A DNA stretch of 64,000 bases from Aeoliella sp052161615 (GCF_052161615.1 NZ_CP197417.1:5766001-5830000), one strand, 5' to 3'. Shown: positions 24,972 through 34,081, numbered from the stretch's first letter. Notes: a model not told the origin generated them from the letters alone. Numbers and translations: made by a program.

Positions 24972-25241
24972 TTATTCGGAAGCCCCGTTTTCCGGCTCGT
25001 CGCGACCGGCTCGCAGTTCGGCGATGGCGTCGTAGGCCTTCGCGGCGATGCGGCTAAGTTTCAGCAGGTCGGCCCCGCTGAAGCTATTGGAGTCGCGGTA
25101 CTCCTCGCCTTCCTTGTACGTCCGGGAAATCGTGACGCTGTAGAAGGTGCGGTTCTCTTGACCCTGGTTGGCCCAGATAGCGGCGCGGATGGCTCCATCG
25201 CGAAGTTGCTGGACAGGTTTGTTGGCGGTTGGGTTTGTCAT
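24972..25241 (-). CDS. Small GAI(K/R)A-W family protein, copy 2
   Basis: An 89-residue paralogue of the proteins at 22183-22464 and 63695-64000: LRDGAIRAAIWANQGQ, then FYSVTISRTYKEGEEYRD, then SFSGADLLKLSRIAAKAYDAIAEL. It begins at ATG 25241, with the Shine-Dalgarno AAGGAGAAC inside the basal stem of leader A. The end is strongly terminated at 24922-24949. Function unknown. Having two copies within 3 kb plus a third in the defence island suggests a widely shared accessory role. Confidence 0.7.
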   Translation of the reverse strand: MTNPTANKPVQQLRDGAIRAAIWANQGQENRTFYSVTISRTYKEGEEYRDSNSFSGADLLKLSRIAAKAYDAIAELRAGRDEPENGASE

Positions 25242-25247
25242 GGTTTA

Positions 25248-25327
25248 GTTCTCCTTTTCGAGTTGTTGGCTTGTTCTGCCTCACCCCCGGCCGGGCAGAC
25301 AAACAACAATCGAAAGCCAAGGAGAAC
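25248..25327 (-). promoter_or_regulatory. Leader hairpin A with perfect anti-Shine-Dalgarno stem
   Basis: On the complement, GTTCTCCTT (25319-25327) and AAGGAGAAC (25248-25256) form a perfect 9-bp basal stem that buries the Shine-Dalgarno 7 nt before the ATG at 25241. Inside, TTCGATTGTTG and TTTGTCTGCC pair with GGCAGAACAAGCCAAC and AACTCGAA. The loop core is CGGCCGGGGGTGAG. Compared with B, TTG/CAA has become TGG/CCA, a compensatory change. Confidence 0.65.
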
Positions 25328-25450
25328 GCGAAGTCAAAATGACCAACCGCGGCGAAGCTCAGCAGGAGTGGAGACGCTGCACCAGCTGAGGATGCAGACG
25401 GGAGAACGACTATTCCTTACTATCCTCGCGCCGCCGTTCCCGCTTCTTCA

Positions 25451-27535
25451 TCAAGGAGACCAATTGTTCTCCGGACGCGGCACGGGTTCGACGAGTGGTT
25501 GCGAAATCCCGCCAAAACCAACGCTTTCGAGGTGTTTGCGACGTCGAATGGATTGCTCACTTTGCGGATGGAGGTCGGCCAAGAATTCGCGAACCTCGCT
25601 TTTGCTTCCGTCAAAGAAATGCAGTTGTGCGAACAGACTATGGGAGTCTTTCAAGGGTTTCGTGAGGTTATCGAATTCAGTGCTGGTGTAGTAGAAGGAT
25701 GCGAATACCCCAGATTCTGTAGCGTCTTTAGCGTCCGCGATAGTCTCCAGCCCGTACGATGCAATGTCTATGGAGTGAACCATTTCTGAGGCGCTCGTTC
25801 CGAAGCGCAACGCGACAACCGGGGTCCAGGGAAATCGGTAGCGATTGACCCGCAGACTCCATTTCTGGAAAAATATACTATTGCCAATCCAGTCATACTT
25901 CTTGTCGATCCATTCTTTGGCAATCTCTTCTGCTAACTGTTTTTTAATCACATCGAGACTCTCGTCCAAGTAAACAGAATATCGAAATGGACCACATATA
26001 GTAGGCGAGCCGTTTCGTGCGAGCGTAGTGAATCTGATATACAACGGTCCTCGCAGCAGCAGTTCGGCCTCCGTCAATTCGGCGATGGATAGATTGGTTT
26101 TCGGTTCGCGATACACGTTTCTCCATGGGCCGTTATGAAAGCGGAACTCAGCCCCTGCCAGCATTGCGTCGGTAGATGGGGTTCCTCGGACGGCGAGCTT
26201 GCCGGGAAACCTAAGAAGTCGAGGATCACCGCCAACGACCCAACGAGAATCTGTATCGCATTCGACTGAAACCTGAAAGTCAGCCGCCGACACATTCCCG
26301 TAGTCGAGTGGCGTAATGCGGTCGGATTGATCTACGAGCCCAGGCGAAGCTTCTGGCGCCCGCCCACCCGGCGCGAAGTTCCATATAACAATAAATGAGG
26401 CCAGTAGAGTAACAACCGATGCGAAGGGCAATGCATACTTAAAAACGGCTCGACGCGTTGTATCCACCGTCAAATATTGTCCGAGTTCACGCGACAACTC
26501 GGCTGCTGATGCTTGCCGATCGGCTGGACGAGACTCAAGCGAGCGCCGGCAAATAGCTCGAAGCGTATCGGGAACCTTCGCCCTAAGGAGATTTGTATGC
26601 ACCGCCGCTTTATCCTGAGGCGGTTCGCCGACCAGCAGAAAGAAAAGCACGGCACCAAGCGCATATACGTCACTGAGCTTGGGGTCGCTGTTTTCGTCGG
26701 ACGCGAGCTGTTCCGGGGCCATGTAGGCTTTGGTGCCCCCATGCTCCAGTACCCGCCGATCTTCTGCATTCCAGGCTGCTAGGGCAACGGCTAGCCCTAG
26801 GTCGAGCAGGACGACCGTGTCCTCCGGGGATTGCGGATCGAGATGGATATTGCCCGGCTTGATATCACGATGCACCACGTTTTGAGCATGCATATGGGCG
26901 ATCGCCCTTGCAATTTGAAGGGTGATCTCCGCGGCTAACTTGGGACTAGGACGATGGTGCGCGTATGCAAGTTGAAGACTTTCGCCGCGCCGTAGGGGCA
27001 GCACAATGTAGAATAGCCCTGGCTCGTCTCCCCAACCGAGCACTTGAATAATGTTTTTATGCGCGAGATCCGCTAAGAACATCTGTTCGCGACGAAGTAA
27101 ACGGACATGCTGCGCTTCCCAGGCATACTTGATGGCAACAAGTCGATCATCCAGCTCGTCTCGGGCTTGCACAACGCATCCTTGGCCCCCTTCACCGATG
27201 ACCTTGGTCGTCTTGTAGCGGCCAAAGGCATCGGGCACTCGCGACTCGCCGGGCACCCATTTGTAGGCGGCCGGTAGAAGCTCTTTCAGCGTGGGGTGCG
27301 CATGGCTAAGTTCGTGAAGCGTTGGTAATTTGCCCGTCCGAAGTTTGATGTGCTCGATTTCAATCGGCAGTAACTCGCAAAGCAAGGCCAATCGTGCGTC
27401 ACTCGGCGCGGCTTCGATTGCTTTTTCGAGCAGATGCGGTTCCTGACGCGGCAGGAACGATCGAAAATCGCGGCAGCAGGCACTGACGTACTGCTGATTA
27501 TCACTATCGAGCCGGCTGAGAGGATGCTGAGGCAT
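25451..27535 (-). CDS. Membrane Ser/Thr protein kinase with extracytoplasmic domain
   Basis: 694 residues from ATG 27535, 7 nt after the sigma-factor stop; a longer frame overlaps that gene. An N-terminal helical region (1-105) precedes a Hanks-type kinase domain at about 107-355: glycine loop GEGGQGC at 114-120, VAIK K136, HRDIKPGN at 222-229, DLG at 245-247 in place of DFG, and APE at 273-275. A single membrane segment (about 365-387) is followed by a 300-residue extracytoplasmic part of unknown type. Planctomycetes commonly pair such kinases with ECF sigma factors. I infer that the kinase transmits an envelope signal to the sigma factor. Catalytic residues are present apart from the Phe-to-Leu change. 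Confidence 0.85.
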   Translation of the reverse strand: MPQHPLSRLDSDNQQYVSACCRDFRSFLPRQEPHLLEKAIEAAPSDARLALLCELLPIEIEHIKLRTGKLPTLHELSHAHPTLKELLPAAYKWVPGESRVPDAFGRYKTTKVIGEGGQGCVVQARDELDDRLVAIKYAWEAQHVRLLRREQMFLADLAHKNIIQVLGWGDEPGLFYIVLPLRRGESLQLAYAHHRPSPKLAAEITLQIARAIAHMHAQNVVHRDIKPGNIHLDPQSPEDTVVLLDLGLAVALAAWNAEDRRVLEHGGTKAYMAPEQLASDENSDPKLSDVYALGAVLFFLLVGEPPQDKAAVHTNLLRAKVPDTLRAICRRSLESRPADRQASAAELSRELGQYLTVDTTRRAVFKYALPFASVVTLLASFIVIWNFAPGGRAPEASPGLVDQSDRITPLDYGNVSAADFQVSVECDTDSRWVVGGDPRLLRFPGKLAVRGTPSTDAMLAGAEFRFHNGPWRNVYREPKTNLSIAELTEAELLLRGPLYIRFTTLARNGSPTICGPFRYSVYLDESLDVIKKQLAEEIAKEWIDKKYDWIGNSIFFQKWSLRVNRYRFPWTPVVALRFGTSASEMVHSIDIASYGLETIADAKDATESGVFASFYYTSTEFDNLTKPLKDSHSLFAQLHFFDGSKSEVREFLADLHPQSEQSIRRRKHLESVGFGGISQPLVEPVPRPENNWSP

Positions 27536-27542
27536 GATGAAT

Positions 27543-28163
27543 CTAATCGAGTAGTTCTGTCTTACCGGAATCGTCACTTGGCGCGAGCGTCCTTCGCAGG
27601 CGTCGAATCTTGCGACGTACAGAATCAACAGGGAGAGACATCTCCAATGCGATTTCTTTTGGCTTGCAACCGATCACCAGCAATCGGGCGATCTCACGCT
27701 GCTCGGGCATAAGAAGATCAGAGCGAATTTCGCTGAGCGCCCAGCGAACATACGTTTCGACATTCGCTGAAAGCTCATCCGATGATTGCCGGCCATTATG
27801 GGTCAGCTCTTCGATGCCCGCCTCAGCCGAGGTAAAGGCGTCTGTTTCCAGCTTCCACCCGTGCTTTTGCGTTCGCTGCATCCCCTTATACTGATCGCGC
27901 TTCTTCCAGAACAGCTTTTCAAACCATGCCCAGATGTCTTCCTCCGGGGCGGGTGCTTCTTCGGGCGTTCCCTCTCGCCGCAACGCGGTGCGGAGCGTGC
28001 TATTGATCAGGTCTTCCTGATCCAGGCCGATCCGCTGGACCGACCGCATTCCCCATCGGGCCCGTTCGGTAATGCGGCGGATGGACGCCTTGCCGTGTTT
28101 ACTCTCGATATCAAGCCGGCTTGCGCTCGGTTCACGCTGCGATGGCGGATGATGTTCGTTCAA
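27543..28163 (-). CDS. ECF-type RNA polymerase sigma factor
   Basis: 206 residues from TTG 28163, preceded by GGGAGG 9 nt away; the longer frame upstream has poor coding sense and I reject it. Region 2 (ASIRRITERARWGMRSV ... EDLINSTLRTAL) and region 4 helix-turn-helix (LMPEQREIARLLVIGCKPKEIALEMSLPVDSVRRKIRRLRR) are both present, as in planctomycete ECF-like sigma factors. It is encoded directly before the membrane kinase, a typical planctomycete pair. Probable role: directing RNA polymerase to a small regulon in response to the kinase. TTG starts are plausible in this lineage but not proven here. Confidence 0.75.
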   Translation of the reverse strand: MNEHHPPSQREPSASRLDIESKHGKASIRRITERARWGMRSVQRIGLDQEDLINSTLRTALRREGTPEEAPAPEEDIWAWFEKLFWKKRDQYKGMQRTQKHGWKLETDAFTSAEAGIEELTHNGRQSSDELSANVETYVRWALSEIRSDLLMPEQREIARLLVIGCKPKEIALEMSLPVDSVRRKIRRLRRTLAPSDDSGKTELLD

Positions 28164-28483
28164 AGCTTTCGTTCCTCCCTTAGGGCAAATTGAGCCGGAA
28201 TTGCGTTTCAGGTGGCCGCATTTTCGGGGGGCGATGGGCCCGTGGCAAGCAGAAAACCGCAGGTGGGAAAGGGATTTTCTCGGCTCAGGAAAAGCCTGTA
28301 CGTGTTGGGCAAAAGACGACGGACTCATCTTTGCCGCCTGACACCAGGATTTTTTGGATTTTTCTTTTCCTGGTGCGCCAAAACCGCTCGCTCGTCTCCC
28401 CCTAACAGATGAAGGCAACAGTGATTGCCACTCCGACTGACCTTCCTCAGTCGCCATCCTCAACGTCTCAAGGAGAACGTGTT
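28164..28483. other. Divergent promoter region with inverted repeat
   Basis: 320 bases between the sigma factor (leftward) and the transfer genes (rightward). An inverted repeat CACCAGGA/TCCTGGTG (28342-28349, 28368-28375) spans an AT-rich loop of 18 bases and could be an operator or a terminator-like hairpin. AAGGAG of the next gene is at 28470-28475. Confidence 0.5.
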
Positions 28484-28639
28484 ATGGCTCTTAAAGGTTT
28501 TATTGACCGTTGGCTTCATCTGCTCGCCAGCAACGGGGCCGAGCGGGTCAATGTTCCGCCCCACTTCTCGTACCCCCACCTCCTGCCGTCCAAGTCGCCG
28601 AATGAGGACCACACGACGGACCCACCCGCGGTGGCGTAG
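28484..28639 (+). CDS. Small hypothetical protein, 51 residues
   Basis: From ATG 28484, with AAGGAG 8 nt upstream. It begins MALKGFIDRWLHLLASNGAERV and ends in a Pro-rich tail. Unrecognised. It is the first of a rightward run (28484, 28701, 28962, 29400) that leads into the coupling protein, so it is probably part of that transcript. Confidence 0.5.
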   Translation: MALKGFIDRWLHLLASNGAERVNVPPHFSYPHLLPSKSPNEDHTTDPPAVA

Positions 28640-28700
28640 TCCCTGCCGCCGAAGATCGCACGGCTGTTTTTCTCTAACACCCATTCAAGGATTCAAAGTC

Positions 28701-28949
28701 ATGAACACTCAAACCACCGGTACTGCTCTCAAGTCGACGGACGACGACGAGAAGGGGGGCAGCCTGCTGCTCTCCATCTTCCTCTACTGCGTGCTGTTCC
28801 TCGGGGCCATCATTCTGCCGAAGGTCATCGTGCAACAGATGTTCTCCAAATCGATAACCCAGCAGTTGGAAGAGCGGGTCAGCCAAGACATGGAGCGTCA
28901 GCGGGGGAACACGTTCGTCCCGGATGCCCCCAAGAACATCCGCTTCTAG
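28701..28949 (+). CDS. Small membrane protein, 82 residues
   Basis: From ATG 28701. One clear membrane segment (SLLLSIFLYCVLFLGAIILP, about 21-40) is followed by a polar, Glu/Gln/Arg-rich C-terminus, probably cytoplasmic. It lies 12 nt before the next membrane protein gene, which has its own AGGAGGT. Unrecognised. Its place just ahead of a VirD4-like coupling protein suggests an accessory to DNA transfer. Confidence 0.6.
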   Translation: MNTQTTGTALKSTDDDEKGGSLLLSIFLYCVLFLGAIILPKVIVQQMFSKSITQQLEERVSQDMERQRGNTFVPDAPKNIRF

Positions 28950-28961
28950 GAGGTCACGGTC

Positions 28962-29387
28962 ATGGATACGGGGACGATGTGTCTGGCAGTGGCTGGGGTG
29001 CTCGCGCTCCTTTTGTTCGGGAGTCGGATCACTCGGGCACTGCAATCGTTTGGCGAGCTGCTCATGCGGTGGGCGCTTGGCGGCGCCTGCGTCGTCGGAC
29101 TCGTCTGCTGGTGGCAATCGAGCGGGCCCTCCAAGGAGGGCGGCTCGGCCACCCAGACGAAATCGGCGTCAGACGCATCGTCCCCGCCTTATACCGGCCC
29201 GGTCACCACCAACCTCACTGGCTATGCACAGGGGGCCGGATTGCCTGAGCCGGGAATGTTCAATCCGTACGCTCCCGGGGCATTCGATAGACCCGCCAAA
29301 GTTCCGCCACCTAGCGAACCTGAGGCTTCCAAACCTTCAACGCCCGAAACACCGCGGTCGGCATGGACCTGGTGGTCAGAAGAATAA
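28962..29387 (+). CDS. Membrane protein, 141 residues
   Basis: The start ATG 28962 has a perfect AGGAGGT upstream. Two membrane segments lie near the N-terminus (MCLAVAGVLALLLFG and LMRWALGGACVVGLVCWW). The rest is Pro/Ser/Gly-rich and probably exposed. The gene ends 12 nt before the coupling-protein gene. Unrecognised; a conjugation accessory is the most likely role. Confidence 0.6.
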   Translation: MDTGTMCLAVAGVLALLLFGSRITRALQSFGELLMRWALGGACVVGLVCWWQSSGPSKEGGSATQTKSASDASSPPYTGPVTTNLTGYAQGAGLPEPGMFNPYAPGAFDRPAKVPPPSEPEASKPSTPETPRSAWTWWSEE

Positions 29388-29399
29388 GGCACTTCAGTC

Positions 29400-31454
29400 A
29401 TGAACCCTCTCAAGAACCCGTTTCGCTTCTACGGCTTTCAAAAGCTCGCCTATCTCCTGCTGGCAGCACCCATCGTCCTAATCACCGCATTCTTGCTCGC
29501 TGGCTCGCCGCCTGAAGGCTGGGCCGAATGGCCTGCCGGCGCTCGGTTCGCCGTCGCCAAACTATCGAGCGGTGCGTTCACGATCGCCGGACTGTGCTGG
29601 TTAACAATAATCCTTCGCCCCATTTGTCGCTCCTCGACAAAACGGCGCGTCATCGCCGGAGTGGTATTGTTCTTCCTCCTAGGCCTGCCAGGGATGTGGG
29701 CCCTCGTCGGCGGCGTTGTGGGACTTACGGTCAACGGCGGCAGTCATGCGTTCGCTGCAATGGGCGTGATTGCACGAGTCGCACTCCTGCCGGTTGCCGT
29801 TGGCATCGCCGTGACAAAGTGGCCCGATTTGATGGCCTACTTGAAGGCTCATCCGACTTTGCGGCGATGGACGGTTAGCGGCACCGGACGCCACAGCAGC
29901 TGGGCGGGCCCGATCGCAATCCGCCGGCACATTACGCGGATCGAGGATTGCCAAACCCCACACGGATGCTTCAGCGATGGCGTCTTCGTCGGCCGCACGA
30001 ATTTCGAAGACACGTTTGCTCGTGGCGAGGAGGTCTTCTTAAGAGGGCCGTCGCACCTTTGTACGATCGCTCAAACGGGAGGCGGCAAGCATATCTGCGC
30101 CGCCGGCAACTACGCGATGCACCGCGGTTCGATGGTGCATATCACCGTGAAGCCCGAAGCAGCCGATCAGTTCCTCGCTGCCCGCGTCGATCAGGATCAA
30201 TTGCCGCCCCATCCACAGGGGGCTTCAGCGGGAACCTTTGGCGTCGATCCCCGAGGGATTACCAACGTCACGCGCTGGCTGCCCAAGAGCCAGGCGTTTC
30301 TGTTGGACGCCACGCAGCAGAGCGTCTTCCCCTCCAATCGGCATACGCTCCTCTCAGAGATCGATCCCAACGCAAACAACGCCCGTGTCTTGGCGCTGGC
30401 GATCGCCGATGGGAGTTTCCCGGACGACGGCAAAACCAAAGACCCGTGGTTCCGTGAAGCGCCTCGCAATTACCTCGCCGCCGGCATCCTTCACGCCCTA
30501 ACGTTTTCAGAGGATCGTCGCCGTCAGAACTTGCCTCGGATCATCGAACGGGCGATGGGGATCGATCGGATAAATGACGAGAATGGACCGAAGGTGATGA
30601 AGAAGCTCCTTAGCGAGATGACCGGTAATACTCACCACAACGTGGGCAGTTACATCAGCACAACCGCCGTACAAATTCTTGAGCTGGGCGATCGCGGCTA
30701 TGGAACGCTCAAGAGCGAATTTCAAACCCGCTGTTCCTGGGCGCTTGATCCATTCATGGACAGCCAGCTGACCGGCGCGAGCGATTTTTCGTATCGGCAA
30801 CTGGGGGATGACGAGCGACCGACTTCCATCTTTATCGTTCCGCCACGTGGCGATGCGGCCCTGCGGGCCGCGTTACCCTGGCTTCGATCGCACGCGGAGC
30901 TCTCACTCCAAATTCTTCAAACTAATCTTCGCCGTCCGTCAGTTCCCACGCTGTTTATCTGCGATGAAGCCCGCCAATACCTTCAGGGAATTCAATCCAT
31001 ACGCAACGGCCTAACCTTGCTGCGCGACGCTCGAGTCAAGCTGTGGCTCATGTTTCAGAGCTGGCCCTCGGCCCTTGAGACGCTCGGCGAAGATGCGGCG
31101 GCGGAAATGGAGGCCTGTTCGACGATGATCTACTTCTCCATCAATGATCTCAAGACGGCCCAGCGAATCTGCGACCGGATGGGGTTCGGTACCCACAACC
31201 AGCGAGAAGGGGTGTGGGGAGAGAAGCAGCAGGACGTGGCCCATGTCATCACAGCAGACGAGGTGCTGCGGGAGCTTTCACTAACGAGCCCGCTCACCTA
31301 TGTGATGGGCGGTGGCGTCGTACCGATGCGGCTGTCGCGAGCCGCCTACAAAACGATCGTCACCGGCGACGGGACGAAGTTCGCCGGCCTGCCGCTCTCG
31401 GGGCAGTACGACGAAGGACTCAGCCGCTATTCGTACGGCGGCGTGCGGATGTAA
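29400..31454 (+). CDS. VirD4/TraG-like coupling ATPase
   Basis: A 684-residue inner-membrane ATPase. The N-terminus has about four membrane segments in the first 150 residues (LAYLLLAAPIVLITAFLLA, FTIAGLCWLTIILR, VIAGVVLFFLLGLPGMWAL, FAAMGVIARVALLPVAVGI). The nucleotide-binding domain has a variant P-loop, AQTGGGKHI at 224-232, with His231 in place of Ser/Thr, and a Walker B at LFICDEAR with D522 and E523. C-terminal TraG-like parts include SINDLKTAQRICDRMG. It recruits the relaxosome of the mobA/mobC pair to a transfer channel, as VirD4-type proteins do. The His P-loop is unusual but other VirD4-like proteins also deviate. No other type IV secretion genes are seen in this part. Confidence 0.8.
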   Translation: MNPLKNPFRFYGFQKLAYLLLAAPIVLITAFLLAGSPPEGWAEWPAGARFAVAKLSSGAFTIAGLCWLTIILRPICRSSTKRRVIAGVVLFFLLGLPGMWALVGGVVGLTVNGGSHAFAAMGVIARVALLPVAVGIAVTKWPDLMAYLKAHPTLRRWTVSGTGRHSSWAGPIAIRRHITRIEDCQTPHGCFSDGVFVGRTNFEDTFARGEEVFLRGPSHLCTIAQTGGGKHICAAGNYAMHRGSMVHITVKPEAADQFLAARVDQDQLPPHPQGASAGTFGVDPRGITNVTRWLPKSQAFLLDATQQSVFPSNRHTLLSEIDPNANNARVLALAIADGSFPDDGKTKDPWFREAPRNYLAAGILHALTFSEDRRRQNLPRIIERAMGIDRINDENGPKVMKKLLSEMTGNTHHNVGSYISTTAVQILELGDRGYGTLKSEFQTRCSWALDPFMDSQLTGASDFSYRQLGDDERPTSIFIVPPRGDAALRAALPWLRSHAELSLQILQTNLRRPSVPTLFICDEARQYLQGIQSIRNGLTLLRDARVKLWLMFQSWPSALETLGEDAAAEMEACSTMIYFSINDLKTAQRICDRMGFGTHNQREGVWGEKQQDVAHVITADEVLRELSLTSPLTYVMGGGVVPMRLSRAAYKTIVTGDGTKFAGLPLSGQYDEGLSRYSYGGVRM

Positions 31455-31489
31455 TCACGTTTTTACCTTTACATGGTTGGAGAACTGCG

Positions 31490-31939
31490 ATGAGCGATCG
31501 AGATTTTGAGTCGGCTCCCGATTTGAGCCGCGAGTTCGACGAAGCGGATTCGATCGAGATTCCGGATATCGCGTACGACTTTGATGCGGCGAGCTGGGAG
31601 CCTACGGAAGAGCCTGATTTCCCAAAGCCATCCGAGAAGCATCTGACGCTCGACTACACGCCAGGCGGTTACTTGGAGCAAGACGTTCACTCCGAACTGG
31701 ACGAGCGGGCGAGAAGGGAAATCCGCTATCAGCAGCAAGCACAGCAAGAGGTTGGTCCCGAGTATCAATCGATGAGCGACGAGTGGGATGATGTCGCCAA
31801 GCGGGAATTCGAAGAGTGGCAACGGCAGGACCAGGCGGACTACCTCCCCGAAGAAGAGGAGGAACTCGACGAGCACGATTGGAACGGCCCCATAGGCCGG
31901 CAGCAGGACCGTGGCCACGACTGCGAGCACGAACGGTAG
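31490..31939 (+). CDS. Highly acidic hypothetical protein, 149 residues
   Basis: From ATG 31490, with TTGGAGA upstream, directly after the coupling ATPase. It is extremely rich in Asp and Glu (SREFDEADSIEIPD, LPEEEEELDEHDW) and has no Cys pair or membrane segment. Unrecognised. Acidic proteins on mobile elements sometimes mimic DNA and block restriction enzymes, but nothing in the sequence confirms that here. Confidence 0.55.
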   Translation: MSDRDFESAPDLSREFDEADSIEIPDIAYDFDAASWEPTEEPDFPKPSEKHLTLDYTPGGYLEQDVHSELDERARREIRYQQQAQQEVGPEYQSMSDEWDDVAKREFEEWQRQDQADYLPEEEEELDEHDWNGPIGRQQDRGHDCEHER

Positions 31940-32005
31940 GCAGCTACTCGTCGCGACCATCAACACTTTCTCTATTTTTCATTCCCACTTGAAAGGCACC
32001 ATGCC

Positions 32006-32389
32006 ATGCAAACTGCACATGAGGATTTAGCAACCTGCCTGCGGCAGCTCGAAGACGAGCGACTGCGCATTCGCGACCTAGCGACGGCGCGGGTCAAACA
32101 ACTCCGCACCGAATTGACCGAAGCCGAGCGATTGGTGGAGGTGCTCTCGGACTCGGGCGGTACCAAGTCTTCCCGGCGGCGTGCGGCCGCGTCCACCGCC
32201 CCTTCGGCGACCAAGCCGGTCATTGAAGAGCTTGTGCGAAGATTCGTTACCGATAATCCCGGCATCTCTCCCGGAGATACGTGGGACCTAGTGAGCGATC
32301 AATTGCGGCAGGATGGCTACAACCGTAGCGGCGCCAAGATGATCTTCAATCGGGTGTACTCGGAAGTGGTCTTTCTGCAGACCTTCTAG
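32006..32389 (+). CDS. Coiled-coil plus winged-helix-like protein, copy 1
   Basis: 127 residues. Residues 1-50 form a coiled coil (LATCLRQLEDERLRIRDLA). Then comes a basic Ser/Arg stretch (RRRAAASTAPSATK) and a C-terminal domain with VSDQLRQDGYNRSGAKMIFNRV. A second gene at 35349-35870 has the same order and a similar C-terminal signature (EEQLVRAGFNRMGYSLRFKEAL), so these are paralogues. Placement just upstream of an excisionase and an integrase fits a DNA-binding regulator of the element. Confidence 0.6.
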   Translation: MQTAHEDLATCLRQLEDERLRIRDLATARVKQLRTELTEAERLVEVLSDSGGTKSSRRRAAASTAPSATKPVIEELVRRFVTDNPGISPGDTWDLVSDQLRQDGYNRSGAKMIFNRVYSEVVFLQTF

Positions 32390-32452
32390 GGTCCGCTCAA
32401 TCGCACGTCGGTCCTAATAATCAATTTCACTCAAGCAAGCCATGGAGTAAAC

Positions 32453-32731
32453 ATGAAACGCTCGGACCCCATTCCCACCGACAAAGAGTCCTTCAAATCA
32501 TTTTCGATTGACGCCCGCGATGACCCGCTGCTGCTCACGGCGGAGCAGGTCGCCAAGTTGTTACAAGTTTCCAAGCGAACGTTATGGCGATTGCTCAGTG
32601 CAGGTGCCTTGCCCGCTCCTCTGCGAATTGGCAACAGCACCCGTTGGGGATGCCAACAGATACATCATTGGATCGACGCCGGTTGCCCGTCGCCATCGGC
32701 GCGCGAAAATAGCACTGAAAGGAAGAAATAG
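32453..32731 (+). CDS. Excisionase-like HTH protein
   Basis: 92 residues with the MerR-like helix-turn-helix of excisionases: LLTAEQVAKLLQVSKRTLWRLLSAGALPAPLRIGNSTRW (about 27-65). It ends 3 nt before the integrase start, so the two genes are co-transcribed. Role: directing the integrase toward excision. It is slightly longer than usual and carries a charged N-terminal extension. Confidence 0.8.
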   Translation: MKRSDPIPTDKESFKSFSIDARDDPLLLTAEQVAKLLQVSKRTLWRLLSAGALPAPLRIGNSTRWGCQQIHHWIDAGCPSPSARENSTERKK

Positions 32732-32734
32732 AAT

Positions 32735-34081
32735 ATGGCATCCGTCTTTAAACTCGGCCGCGATAAAAAGCGAAAAGGGGCCCCATGGTACTTCGAGTAT
32801 CTGGATCACCACGGCAAGAAACGAATGCGAAAGGGGTTCACCGATAAATCCCTCACCGAGCAGCTTGCCGTCAAACTGGAGACGGAAGCTCGGCTCCGGC
32901 GCATGGGGCTCGTCGACGGCGAGCAAGCCGATCTGGCCCTGGAGAAGAAGTCAGGAATTGCAAAGCATCTGGAAGACTACGAGCGTAGCCTGACCAAGAG
33001 AAAGAATACGACGAAACACGTCAAACTGACGATGGGCCGAGTTCGCCGCGTCGTCGAGGGCTGCGACTTCCAAACCCTCGGCGATATCAATGCCGACGCC
33101 ATCGAAGCGTTAGTAATCGAGCTTCGCGAGGAGGAGGATTTGGGACATCGGACCTACAACCACTATCTGCAAGCCATTGAAGGCTTGTGCAATTGGCTGG
33201 TCCAAAAGCGGCGATTGGGACGCAATCCCGCGGTGGGGATTCCCCGGCTCAACGCCGAAACCGACGTACGGCATCCACGCAGAGCTCTGACGCCGGTGGA
33301 ATTTGGGAAGCTGATCAAGTCTGCCCGAGAGAGCTCGGAAAGCATCCAGTGCTACAGTGGAGAAGAGCGGGCTCGAATCTACACCCTTTCGTACATGACG
33401 GGTCTGCGGCGAGGAGAACTTGCCAGTCTTACGCCGCAGAGTTTTTCGCTCGATGGCTCACCACCCACGGTTACCATCCAGGCGACGATTTCGAAGCACC
33501 GCAAGAGGGACGTACTGCCTCTCCATCCTGAATTGGTGCCCATGCTTCGTGAGTGGCTGCTCGGCTTGTTGCCCACCGACTTTCTGTTTCCGAAGCTGGC
33601 CCGCCGACGGACTTGGCTGATGGTCAAGAAGGATCTCGAACGCGTGGGCATCGAGTACGAGACTGCCGACGGGATTGCCGACTTTCACGCTGCCGGTCGG
33701 CACACCCATATCACCGAACTCCTTAGGAACGGTGCGTCGCTGGTTCAGGCCAAGGAGCTGGCACGCCACTCCGATGTGAAGATGACGATGAAGTACACCC
33801 ACATCGGGATTCAGGACCAGGCTCAGGCACTCCGTGGGCTGCCTGCTCCGCTGAGTTGTCAGGATATTGTCAGGAACCCAGCCGTCCCAGCTTGTCCAAA
33901 CGGGTCATCGGCCGTCGCCGAGTGTCACCACGAGGTGGCGGGCACCCTTGCCGTAAGTCCTGAGGAGATGGCACCTTATGACACCAACGGGCACAAAAAA
34001 ACGCCCCCTGTCACAGGGGGCGTCGAGTGGAGGCGGCGGGAATCGAACCCGCGTCCCAATTTCCGCAAGTACGTTATCTGA
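32735..34081 (+). CDS. int: Tyrosine-recombinase integrase
   Basis: 448 residues. A SAM-like core-binding domain covers about 75-175, followed by the catalytic domain. Active-site candidates are all visible: R225 (MTGLRRGEL), H318 and R322 (FHAAGRHTHITELL), H345 (ARHSDVKM) and the nucleophile Y354 (MKYTHIG). The last residues, WRRRESNPRPNF, read through the attachment region at 34028-34057, which is common for integrases that sit at an element end. It follows an excisionase gene with 3 nt between them. I infer that this is the integrase of the element to its left. Confidence 0.92.
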   Translation: MASVFKLGRDKKRKGAPWYFEYLDHHGKKRMRKGFTDKSLTEQLAVKLETEARLRRMGLVDGEQADLALEKKSGIAKHLEDYERSLTKRKNTTKHVKLTMGRVRRVVEGCDFQTLGDINADAIEALVIELREEEDLGHRTYNHYLQAIEGLCNWLVQKRRLGRNPAVGIPRLNAETDVRHPRRALTPVEFGKLIKSARESSESIQCYSGEERARIYTLSYMTGLRRGELASLTPQSFSLDGSPPTVTIQATISKHRKRDVLPLHPELVPMLREWLLGLLPTDFLFPKLARRRTWLMVKKDLERVGIEYETADGIADFHAAGRHTHITELLRNGASLVQAKELARHSDVKMTMKYTHIGIQDQAQALRGLPAPLSCQDIVRNPAVPACPNGSSAVAECHHEVAGTLAVSPEEMAPYDTNGHKKTPPVTGGVEWRRRESNPRPNFRKYVI

